From Flavobacteriales bacterium (GTDB taxonomy: Bacteria; Bacteroidota; Bacteroidia; Flavobacteriales; UBA7312), in assembly GCA_016779935.1 (NCBI GenBank), contig JADHMQ010000006.1:28682-92681 (forward strand): DNA of 64,000 nt, written 5' to 3'. The notes below the pieces were generated by a model. It made no database searches. It saw only the letters and a list, made by a program, of their open reading frames with translations, and was not told the origin of the DNA. This document shows, piece by piece, positions 37,218-44,508 of this stretch; position 1 is the first letter of the stretch; each line of letters begins with the position of its first letter. A program made the position numbers and the translations under genes.

Positions 37218-37586
37218 GGGGCTGACTGGTTTTGACTACAAGTTTGAAGTTAACCGTAAGCATGTCGAGCATTGTTTGTTGGCTCGTAAATATCAATGTA
37301 CACACTTTTAAATGGCGAGTATAACTACGCTATGGCTGCCTAATTATAGTAATTAGGACGCCTTTGCTTCCGAATGAAAGAAGGCTCGAAGCTTTCGTTC
37401 TTATGAAGCATCATAAAAAGATTGAGCTAGTTTTTTAGAGCTTCGACTAAAAAGCGAAATTAAAGAAGATAAGGTTGGAGTATGGTTGTGTTTTTCCTTA
37501 CCCTTCCCGACAATTAAAAAACAATAAACATGTAGAAAGCGCTTGAGTTCCTTGTTTGGACGCGGGTTCGATTCCCGCCAGCTCCA
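37218..37586 (+). ncRNA. ssrA: Transfer-messenger RNA (tmRNA)
   Basis: The 5' end GGGGCTGACTGGTTTTGAC is the tmRNA signature. The 3' end has a T-arm (GCGGG-TTCGATT-CCCGC) and an acceptor strand CAGCTCC that pairs with GGGGCTG (one G-U). The tag frame runs 37314-37343 and encodes GEYNYAMAA followed by TAA, close to the Bacteroidota tag pattern GENNYALAA. After the discriminator A the genome reads CTA, not CCA, so CCA must be added by tRNA nucleotidyltransferase. It rescues stalled ribosomes by trans-translation with SmpB. Confidence 0.95.
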
Positions 37587-37618
37587 CTAATTTAACCCTA
37601 ACTACAGCTTTTCATAAT

Positions 37619-37759
37619 ATGAAAAAGCCTTTACCTCAAAAAATATGTTTAGTCTGCGAAAAGCCATACAATTAGCAAAAAAAGTGGGAAAAGAATTGGG
37701 ATGAGGTTAAATACTGTAGTGAAAGGTGCAGGCGAAACAAAAATAAAACTTCAAGTTAA
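37619..37759 (+). pseudogene. DUF2256 small zinc-finger gene interrupted by an amber stop
   Basis: The ATG at 37619 opens MKKPLPQKICLVCEKPYN, then TAG (37673-37675), and the same frame continues QKKWEKNWDEVKYCSERCRR to a TAA at 37757-37759. This is the whole DUF2256 pattern: two CxxC-type Cys pairs with KKW and W-D-E-V-K-Y-C-S-x-R-C. The family normally has Trp at the stop position (FTWRKKW), so a single TGG-to-TAG change explains the break. The family often occurs near photolyase genes, and two lie about 3.7 kb downstream. If TAG is suppressed the protein would be 45 residues plus one. Confidence 0.8.
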
Positions 37760-37780
37760 TCGTAATCTTATTGAAGTTTT
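37745..37780. terminator. Bidirectional terminator between DUF2256 remnant and rhodanese gene
   Basis: AAAACTTCAA (37745-37754) pairs with TTGAAGTTTT (37771-37780), followed by T residues in one direction and preceded by A residues in the other. It overlaps the ends of both convergent genes. The 16-nt loop makes it weaker than those at rpsO and rpoD. Confidence 0.5.
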
Positions 37781-38484
37781 TTATCCAAAACATTTACTAA
37801 TTCTTCTTTAGGCATTAGACCAGTATTTCTCCAAATTTCCTTACCTTCTTCAAATAGTACTAGGGTGGGCACAGCCACTATGCTAAAATGGTTCGCCAAG
37901 TCCTCACTTTTGTCAATATCTACTCTTGAAATAAACACTTTATTTTCGTAATCTTTTTCTAAAGCATCTATCATTGGTGCCATTTTACGGCAAGGTGCAC
38001 ACCACAATGTATGAAAGTCTACCAATACTAAATTATTTTCTGATAGAATAGCTTCAAAAACAGAAAGGGAAAACTCTTGGATGTTAGTGTCATGAGCATC
38101 ATCAAATGAAGACAATTCATAGCCAGCTCTTTTCCATGCCATTATACCACCATCTAGATTTACAACTTTTGATTGACCAGCATCGACTAATAATTGTGCC
38201 GCCTTTGAGCTTCTCCCTCCACTTTTGCAATAAACATAGACTGTTTTATTTTTTTGAATTTTAGAAATTTTATTCTTGAAAGCGTCGTCGTAAAAATCAA
38301 TTGTACTAGCATTTTCTATTTGTCCAGCTGAGACCTCATTGGGTGTTCGGACATCTAAAATAATTCCCCCATTCTTGTCTATTTCAGCTTTGAAATCTGA
38401 AGGCTTTAAATTTAAATAACTTTGAGAGTTGCTAGAGCAAGAGAATAATAAAACAATTAACGTAAGATAGATAAGCTGTTTCAT
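37768..38484 (-). CDS. Rhodanese-thioredoxin fusion lipoprotein
   Basis: 238 aa. The signal LIYLTLIVLLFSCSSNSQ has a lipobox ending at Cys16, so it is envelope-anchored. A rhodanese domain (about 25-120) has the active-site loop CKSGGRSS (VYVYCKSGGRSSKAAQLL). A thioredoxin domain (about 130-235) has the redox motif WCAPC (FHTLWCAPCRKMAP) and the cis-Pro block VAVPTLVLF. It probably handles periplasmic sulfur or disulfide chemistry. The start overlaps the stop of the upstream hydrolase gene by 4 nt. Confidence 0.9.
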   Translation of the reverse strand: MKQLIYLTLIVLLFSCSSNSQSYLNLKPSDFKAEIDKNGGIILDVRTPNEVSAGQIENASTIDFYDDAFKNKISKIQKNKTVYVYCKSGGRSSKAAQLLVDAGQSKVVNLDGGIMAWKRAGYELSSFDDAHDTNIQEFSLSVFEAILSENNLVLVDFHTLWCAPCRKMAPMIDALEKDYENKVFISRVDIDKSEDLANHFSIVAVPTLVLFEEGKEIWRNTGLMPKEELVNVLDKKLQ

Positions 38485-39245
38485 TTTAAAAAATTGACAG
38501 TAAATTGATTAAACTTCTGATGTTGGTCAATATTAACAATATGACCTGATTTTTTAATTTTTTTTAGAATACAATTCGATTTATTTTTGACAAATTCTTC
38601 AATTTGATTTACAAAAAGATAATCTTCATGACCGGATATAAAAAGTATAGGCCTGTTGATTTCGATATGTGATATGCTATCTATAGTGCGTTTTATCTCT
38701 GGTATTAATTTCAGCCATTTTTTAAAGGCATTTGCCTTAATTTTTTTGGCTTCATTGATAAAAATTTCTCTGGATTTCTGATGGCCTTTCCTAGGCATAA
38801 TAATCCATGCAAAGAGCCTGTAAAGTACAATATTGGGAATTACTCCTTTGATAATTTGAACGGTGCGCAATAGGAATAATGTTCTGAAGCTAAAGCTAGT
38901 AATTGCTCCACTTAACACAATTTTATCGACCAACTGAGGGTATTTTTCTGAAAGCTTTGTAATAATTACTGAGCCTAAAGAAACTCCAATAAAATGTGAT
39001 TTTTTTATACCTAAGTGTTGCTTTACTTCTATTATTTCTTCAACAACTAAGTCTAAAGAATATTCATTGTCAATAGTAAGCTTATTAGACATTCCGTGTC
39101 CACGCAAATCGATGAGCAAAAGGTTATAATGATTTTTTAAAAACTTTACTTGCTTGTACCAAATGGTGCTACTACCCCCCGCTCCATGAATGAATGTAAC
39201 CCAGTCGGCATCGTCACTTTTTATAAAACTCTTAAACTTTAACAC
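38481..39245 (-). CDS. Alpha/beta hydrolase
   Basis: 254 aa. The oxyanion block is FIHGAGGSSTIWYKQ, and DLRGHGMSNK precedes the nucleophile elbow GVSLGSVI (GxSxG). A catalytic Asp is likely in FISGHEDYLF, and the His in KKSGHIVNIDQ. No signal peptide is seen, so it is cytoplasmic. The substrate is unknown. It is co-transcribed with the rhodanese-thioredoxin gene (4-nt overlap) and follows the Kazal-containing gene by 8 nt. Confidence 0.88.
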   Translation of the reverse strand: MLKFKSFIKSDDADWVTFIHGAGGSSTIWYKQVKFLKNHYNLLLIDLRGHGMSNKLTIDNEYSLDLVVEEIIEVKQHLGIKKSHFIGVSLGSVIITKLSEKYPQLVDKIVLSGAITSFSFRTLFLLRTVQIIKGVIPNIVLYRLFAWIIMPRKGHQKSREIFINEAKKIKANAFKKWLKLIPEIKRTIDSISHIEINRPILFISGHEDYLFVNQIEEFVKNKSNCILKKIKKSGHIVNIDQHQKFNQFTVNFLK

Positions 39246-39253
39246 AAATGAAT

Positions 39254-40864
39254 TTATCTAGGTGCAAAAATAACCTTCTTTTCATAACTTCCGTCGTCGT
39301 AAAAATAAATGTATGGCACATTGACTTTTGGTTTTAGTACCGTTTCTCCTAAAATATTCTTTATGAAAAGCAATGACTTTTCTGAAATATAAAAAGAAGT
39401 TAATGAAGATGTGGCATCGCATTCAACTGTTCCTAATTCATAAAAATCTTGGCAGTCTAAATCTTCATTATCTTGAACTACAAACTCATATTCTGTTTCA
39501 CCATCAGCTAAAAGTGGTCCCAACATATAGTTTTCTTGTCCATATTCAAAACTGCCATATGTAGTGCCATTGCCAAATACAGAAAAAGTTGCTGCAATGG
39601 AATTGTTTACTCCAAAATCTAGCATGACCATAAAATAACCGTTACTGTCACATTCCTCAGCTTCTACTATCACATCGTAAATGCTACAAATGAAAAAATC
39701 TTCACAATCCACATAACCAAGTTCAAAGTAATCGTAACATTCTGAATCTTCAGTGTCAAGAACAGCAAACTCATAGTCTATTTCGCCATTTGCTAATAAG
39801 GGACCTATAGAATATGAATCTTGTCCATACTCAAAAGTACCGTAATTAGTGCCATTACCTTGTACCGTAAAAGTAGCAGCTGTTGGATTTTCATATTGAA
39901 TTTCCATTGTAACCATAAACATACCATTGCTATCACATTCTTCTGCTTCTAGCGCCATGATTTCGATTGAACAATATCCACATTCTTCCCAAGCAGATGT
40001 ATCAAAAGAAGTTGGCACCAATTCAATAGTAGTAATTTCATCATAGATAAATATGCTTTCATTAATTTCATAGGGAAACACTAGTTGTTCCTCATCTTCA
40101 ATATTTGATAAAAACAATAAACTATCATTGGCAACATACTCAAACTCTATTATCTCATAACATTCTAAATCAGAATCATAAAATTCATAAATTGTCAATT
40201 CGGTTGACGTAAATTCAAAATAATTAATAAATTCAGGAGACATAAAATAATATTGACCTTCAAGGCTTACATTTTCTTCAAAAGAATAAGTAATTGGGTA
40301 CGAACAAATTACAGATTCATTACCTGCAAAATAACCTTCTACTAATTGTATATCACCTTCGATAGGAAAATCCACAATATCTTCAAAGTATAAATACCTA
40401 ACATCACTGTAAGTGCCGCCAAAACCATACACATTTGCTGCATCATCGGTTTCATAAGCTATCACCTCATTATTTTCATCTACCAATACAAAACCGCCAT
40501 AGCCGACATTAAAATCATCAGGAAGAGTAGTTGAAATATTAATCACCAAAATTGTTTGTTCTTCGGAAATAGAATATGTCAGTCCTAATACATCAATTTG
40601 TATCGAATCACATACTGTGGACTGAAAAGCGTTGGCACAATCCATAATATTACCACTAGCATCAGTTGCAGAAATATAAGAGGATACTCCATAACATTGA
40701 GTAGCATAACAGGAATTGTCATAAATTTCTCCATCACACCCACAAACTGGATCATAAATCAAAAAACATAAACAGTCAGGGTTTATTGCAGATTCATCAA
40801 TACAATCTTGAGCAATAGTAAAAAATGGAAGCACTATAAATGAAAGAATAAGATAAGGTTTCAT
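39254..40864 (-). CDS. Secreted protein with Kazal-like inhibitor domain and tandem beta repeats
   Basis: 536 aa with a signal peptide (LILSFIVLPFFTIAQ). Residues about 21-62 form a Kazal-like module: CLCFLIYDPVCGCDGEIYDN followed by SCYATQCYGV, matching the PVCGxDGxTYxNxC core. A unique acidic region follows, then two roughly 80-residue tandem repeats, each starting with VEAEECDSNG-like text and containing ATFxVxGNGTxYGxFEYGQ. The end is the short tail VPYIYFYDDGSYEKKVIF rather than a standard type A domain. Kazal domains inhibit serine proteases, and two exported proteases are encoded upstream in the window. A minus-strand TATATTTG box lies at 40881-40888. Confidence 0.8.
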   Translation of the reverse strand: MKPYLILSFIVLPFFTIAQDCIDESAINPDCLCFLIYDPVCGCDGEIYDNSCYATQCYGVSSYISATDASGNIMDCANAFQSTVCDSIQIDVLGLTYSISEEQTILVINISTTLPDDFNVGYGGFVLVDENNEVIAYETDDAANVYGFGGTYSDVRYLYFEDIVDFPIEGDIQLVEGYFAGNESVICSYPITYSFEENVSLEGQYYFMSPEFINYFEFTSTELTIYEFYDSDLECYEIIEFEYVANDSLLFLSNIEDEEQLVFPYEINESIFIYDEITTIELVPTSFDTSAWEECGYCSIEIMALEAEECDSNGMFMVTMEIQYENPTAATFTVQGNGTNYGTFEYGQDSYSIGPLLANGEIDYEFAVLDTEDSECYDYFELGYVDCEDFFICSIYDVIVEAEECDSNGYFMVMLDFGVNNSIAATFSVFGNGTTYGSFEYGQENYMLGPLLADGETEYEFVVQDNEDLDCQDFYELGTVECDATSSLTSFYISEKSLLFIKNILGETVLKPKVNVPYIYFYDDGSYEKKVIFAPR

Positions 40865-40968
40865 AAAATAAAGTATATATCAAATATAACTAATAAACTG
40901 ACATTTTGACTATTTCATCAAATTGGCACAGATTTTGCTTTATTACTCAAATAGAAATAGTATTTGTT

Positions 40969-41274
40969 ATGAATGTTCCAAAAAAAACACCTCTTTTAAG
41001 TCAATTTGAAATTGAAAAATTATGTCACTTGTTACAATGCGATAAAGACGAATTATTCGATTTTGAAAAATTAGCTTACGAAATTTCTGAAGAAACAGAT
41101 TCTACCTATGATGCAGTAATGAAACTCCTTCAAAAAGGGCATAATGTACGTGAGGCTGCCCTAATTGCATTATTTATTGGACGGACTAAAGGATATTTAC
41201 AAGCAGAATCTGATATGGAAGAAGAAATAAAAGACAAACTTTATAAGGCCTTCCGAGGAAATAGAGACGAATAA
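40969..41274 (+). CDS. Small helical protein, unknown
   Basis: 101 aa from the ATG at 40969 (MNVPKKTPLLSQFEIEKLC). An in-frame ATG at 40906 would add a Phe/Trp-rich stretch unlike the rest. The body is highly helical and acidic, with EIEKLCHLLQCDKDELFDFEK and NVREAALIALFIGRTKGYL. No known domain was recognised. It lies between convergent and co-directional neighbours, 84 nt before the photolyase genes, but the operator and promoter in that gap make a shared transcript unlikely. Confidence 0.6.
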   Translation: MNVPKKTPLLSQFEIEKLCHLLQCDKDELFDFEKLAYEISEETDSTYDAVMKLLQKGHNVREAALIALFIGRTKGYLQAESDMEEEIKDKLYKAFRGNRDE

Positions 41275-41320
41275 TCCATTAAAAAAGACTTCATTTACTT
41301 AGTTGAATATATATTTTAAC

Positions 41321-41328
41321 TAGTTTTG
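41321..41328 (+). promoter_or_regulatory. Probable -7 box of the photolyase operon
   Basis: TAGTTTTG matches TAnnTTTG, 30 nt before the ATG. Its TTTG overlaps the left half of the inverted repeat at 41325-41358. A TTG lies at 41303-41305. Confidence 0.6.
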
Positions 41329-41358
41329 TATAATTATTTTATTTAAAAGTTATACAAA
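41325..41358. promoter_or_regulatory. Inverted-repeat operator TTTGTATA-N18-TATACAAA before the photolyase genes
   Basis: Perfect 8-bp arms, extendable to 10 bp (TTTTGTATAA / TTATACAAAA). The left arm overlaps the -7 box and the right arm abuts the start codon, as expected for a repressor site. The same arms with the same 18-nt spacing occur at 49096-49129 upstream of another gene. Confidence 0.65.
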
Positions 41359-42450
41359 ATGAATGTTGACTTAACCTTCATCTACGACAGAATTAAGGCC
41401 ATAGAGCCAGTTTCTTACGCTAAAAACAGAAACTACATTGACGGTGCGGTCAGTAAATTATCCCCCTATATTTCTAGAGGTGTAATTTCTACCAAAGAAA
41501 TTCTAAACTCATTACTGAATCGAGGTTATAACCCAAAAAATATTGAGAAATTCATTCAAGAATTAGCTTGGAGAGATTATTGGCAACAGATTTGGGTTGA
41601 AAAACAAAATCTTATTAATAACGATTTAATAAATAATCAACTTAAGGTCGATAATCACCAAATTCCAAAAGCTATAGTAGAAGGCAGTTGTTCTATTGAA
41701 GCGATTGACAATGCAATTAAAGATTTTTACGATACTGGTTATATTCACAACCACATCCGTATGTATATTGCGGCTATTTGTTGCAACAACGCTAAATCGC
41801 ATTGGAAAGCCCCAGCTCAATGGATGTACTATCATTTACTAGATGGTGATTGGGCAAGTAATGCTTTAAGTTGGCAGTGGGTTTGCGGAGCAAATAGCAA
41901 TAAACTTTATTTTGCAAATCAAGATAACATAAACAAATACTGCTATACTCAACAGAAGAACACTTTCCTAGATGTTGATTATTCAGCCTTTTATTCAATG
42001 GAAATTCCTTCTGAATTAAAAGAAACTTTAGTCTTAGAGCTTACAACTCCCCTACCTGAAAGCGGTAATAGTTTACAGATTAATACTGAACTCCCTACTT
42101 TTATTTACAATTACTATAACCTTGACCCAAAATGGAGGAAAGAAGAAAAAGCTAATAGGATACTTTTACTAGAACCAGATGTATTTGAAAAATATCCTAT
42201 CTCAAAAAAATCTGTGGACTTTATGCTCGATCTTTCCAAAAATATTGATGGAATACAGCTGTTTGTAGGCTCATTTGAAGAACTTCGAGCACTAAGCAAG
42301 ACTAGTCAGCTTTATTTTAAAGAACACCCCTTAAACATACACTACAAGGGCATTGAAGATCAAAGAGAGTGGATGTTTTCAGTAAAAGGGTACTACCCAT
42401 CGTTTTTTAAATTTTGGAATAAATGTAAAAAGGAACTCAAAAGCGTATAA
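41359..42450 (+). CDS. Photolyase-type FAD-binding domain protein lacking the N-terminal antenna domain
   Basis: 363 aa. Residues about 10-205 match the helical FAD-binding domain of DNA photolyases/cryptochromes: LSPYISRGVIST, FIQELAWRDYWQQIW, HNHIRMYIAA, GDWASNALSWQWVCGANSNK and YFANQDNINKYC. The usual N-terminal alpha/beta antenna domain is missing. Instead, residues about 245-360 form an alpha/beta-looking region (RILLLEPDVFEKYPISKKSV ... IQLFVGSFEEL), which might be a relocated antenna-like domain. Repair of UV photoproducts is plausible but unproven. The next gene, another photolyase relative, starts 3 nt after the stop. Confidence 0.82.
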   Translation: MNVDLTFIYDRIKAIEPVSYAKNRNYIDGAVSKLSPYISRGVISTKEILNSLLNRGYNPKNIEKFIQELAWRDYWQQIWVEKQNLINNDLINNQLKVDNHQIPKAIVEGSCSIEAIDNAIKDFYDTGYIHNHIRMYIAAICCNNAKSHWKAPAQWMYYHLLDGDWASNALSWQWVCGANSNKLYFANQDNINKYCYTQQKNTFLDVDYSAFYSMEIPSELKETLVLELTTPLPESGNSLQINTELPTFIYNYYNLDPKWRKEEKANRILLLEPDVFEKYPISKKSVDFMLDLSKNIDGIQLFVGSFEELRALSKTSQLYFKEHPLNIHYKGIEDQREWMFSVKGYYPSFFKFWNKCKKELKSV

Positions 42451-42453
42451 AGC

Positions 42454-43935
42454 ATGAAAACAGTCAATATTATATTTCCAAATCAATTATTTGAACTTAG
42501 TCCTTTACCATTTGAACAGTCTGTTTCTTATCTCATCGAAGATGATTTATTTTTCAAACAATATAATTTTCATAAACAAAAATTGGTATTGCACCGATCT
42601 AGCATGAAGTTTTATGAATCGTATTTGAATAGTAAAAACCAATCAACAGTATATGTTGATTGTAATAATAATTTAGCAACTATTGACAGCCTATTTAATC
42701 ACTTCAAAAATGAAGAAATTGCATGTATTCATTTCATTGACCCTGTCGATAACTATCTATCTAAAAAAATTGAGAAAAATGCTAAAAAATATAATCTGGA
42801 TTTAAAAAAGTACGACAATCCTAATTTCTTGACTAAAGATGAGGAATTAGGCACTTTTTTTAAAGCTGATAAGAAAAAGTTTTTTCAAACTTCTTTTTAT
42901 ATCAATCAGCGAAAGAAATTCAAAATTTTAATCGACAAAAACGAAACTCCTATCGGTGGCAAATGGAGTTTTGATACAGAAAATAGAAGAAAATACCCTA
43001 AAGGAAAAACACCTCCTGCAATTAAAAATCTTGAAAGTGATGCTTTTTATGAAGAGGCTGTTAATTATGTCAATAAAATTTTCTCAGAAAATATTGGAGA
43101 ATTAAGTTCTATACCCCTTTACCCTACTACTTTTGAGTCTTCGAAAGAATGGTTTGACGACTTTTTACAAAATAGATTTTATGATTTTGGAATCTATGAA
43201 GATGCCATAGTCAAAGAAGAGTCATTCTTAAATCATAGCGTAATTACACCGATGATGAACATAGGTCTAATAACGCCTGATTACGTCCTAAAATCAACAT
43301 TGAACTTCGCCGAAAAAAATGATATTCCATTAAATTCTGTTGAAGGTTTTATTCGCCAAATTATAGGATGGAGAGAGTTTATAAGAGGAATATATATTGT
43401 CAAAGGTTCTCAAGAAAGAACTACTAATTTTTTCAACTTCAAACGAAAAATACCGACCTCCTTTTATGATGGTACTACTGGTATTGAACCCATTGACAAT
43501 ACCATAAAAAAGATTCTTAAAACAGCCTATTCTCACCACATTGAACGACTCATGATTTTAGGGAACTTTATGCTTCTATGTGAGTTTGATCCAGATGATG
43601 TATACCAATGGTTCATGGAGGTATTTATTGACTCATACGATTGGGTTATGGTACCAAATGTATATGGAATGAGCCAATTTTCTGATGGTGGACTTATGTC
43701 AACAAAACCTTATTTCAGCAGTAGTAATTACATCAAAAAAATGAGTGATTACAAAAAATCAAATTGGGAAGAAATATGGGATGCTCTTTACTGGCGTTTC
43801 ATTCACGAATATGAAGATGTATTCAAAAACAATATCCGAATGAAATTCATGGTAAACATGTACCACAATATGAGTGATGAAAAGAAAAATAATATCAAAA
43901 CCATTTCAGAGTCTTACCTAAGCTCTTTGGATTAA
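42454..43935 (+). CDS. Cryptochrome/photolyase of the FeS-BCP (PhrB, 6-4) family without Fe-S cysteines
   Basis: 493 aa. The N-terminus TVNIIFPNQLFEL and LVLHRSSMKFY, and the C-terminal NHSVITPMMNIGLITPDYVL, IRQIIGWREFIRGIY, AYSHHIERLMILGNFMLL and MVPNVYGMSQFSDGG, match the bacterial Fe-S photolyase (PhrB) family. In PhrB, four Cys hold a 4Fe-4S cluster: one before the YxHHIxR block, then C-x2-C and C after MSDY. Here the equivalent segment is MSDYKKSNWEEIWDALYWRF, with no Cys, and the upstream site (GIEPIDNTIKKIL) also lacks one. Flavin binding seems intact. It is the second gene of a two-gene operon. Confidence 0.88.
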   Translation: MKTVNIIFPNQLFELSPLPFEQSVSYLIEDDLFFKQYNFHKQKLVLHRSSMKFYESYLNSKNQSTVYVDCNNNLATIDSLFNHFKNEEIACIHFIDPVDNYLSKKIEKNAKKYNLDLKKYDNPNFLTKDEELGTFFKADKKKFFQTSFYINQRKKFKILIDKNETPIGGKWSFDTENRRKYPKGKTPPAIKNLESDAFYEEAVNYVNKIFSENIGELSSIPLYPTTFESSKEWFDDFLQNRFYDFGIYEDAIVKEESFLNHSVITPMMNIGLITPDYVLKSTLNFAEKNDIPLNSVEGFIRQIIGWREFIRGIYIVKGSQERTTNFFNFKRKIPTSFYDGTTGIEPIDNTIKKILKTAYSHHIERLMILGNFMLLCEFDPDDVYQWFMEVFIDSYDWVMVPNVYGMSQFSDGGLMSTKPYFSSSNYIKKMSDYKKSNWEEIWDALYWRFIHEYEDVFKNNIRMKFMVNMYHNMSDEKKNNIKTISESYLSSLD

Positions 43936-43976
43936 TAGAGTTCAAATTCATCTCCTGGAAATGAATTTTAAATTAG

Positions 43977-43984
43977 TACATTTG
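43977..43984 (+). promoter_or_regulatory. Probable -7 box of the DUF2179-type gene
   Basis: TACATTTG matches TAnnTTTG, 19 nt before the ATG at 44004. Confidence 0.5.
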
Positions 43985-44003
43985 ATATGTAAATATTTAC
44001 TAA

Positions 44004-44504
44004 ATGAGTGTTTTTTTAGCAGCATTAACAATTTTCCTTTTACGTTTATGTGACCAAAGTCTTGGTACTGTCCGAGCTTTATTAATTGCAAAGAATAAAC
44101 CTTTGTATGCTGGATTAGTAGGATTAGTAGAATCTGTAATTTGGATTTTAGCAGTTTCAAAAGTCATTCAAGATATTGATGATTCTTTGCTTATTGCTGG
44201 ATATGCATTAGGTTTTTCCGCCGGTACAATTTTAGGCTCATATATTGAAAGCATTCTAGGTTTTGGTGATGTTGTAGTTAGGGTATTTACCTCCATAGAC
44301 TCTCTTAATGTTGCTGAACCCCTAAGGAAAGAGGGTTTTGGTGTTACCGTAATAAATGGTGAAGGTATTAAAGGTTCTGTTAGAATATACTGGTGCATCA
44401 TTCCAAAAAGGAAACTCAAAAAGGTACTGAAAATTATTGAAGAAACAGCTCCCAATTCTTACGTCACCACAGAGTTTGCAAACCCCATGACACTCAAGAA
44501 ATAA
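44004..44504 (+). CDS. UPF0316/DUF2179-type membrane protein
   Basis: 166 aa. Three hydrophobic helices (about 3-22, 33-55 and 62-85) include RLCDQSLGTVRALLIAKNK and AGYALGFSAGTILGSYIE, typical of the UPF0316 (YebE) family, followed by a small cytoplasmic domain of the DUF2179 type (VRVFTSIDSLNVAEPLRKEG ... RIYWCIIPKRKLKKVL). The molecular function is unknown. It has its own promoter box and converges on the following T9SS gene with a 4-nt gap. Confidence 0.85.
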   Translation: MSVFLAALTIFLLRLCDQSLGTVRALLIAKNKPLYAGLVGLVESVIWILAVSKVIQDIDDSLLIAGYALGFSAGTILGSYIESILGFGDVVVRVFTSIDSLNVAEPLRKEGFGVTVINGEGIKGSVRIYWCIIPKRKLKKVLKIIEETAPNSYVTTEFANPMTLKK

Positions 44505-44508
44505 GTGA

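Noticed and set aside
37084..37311. 75-codon open frame on the plus strand.
   Set aside because: It runs through the 5' part of tmRNA and has no protein-like features.
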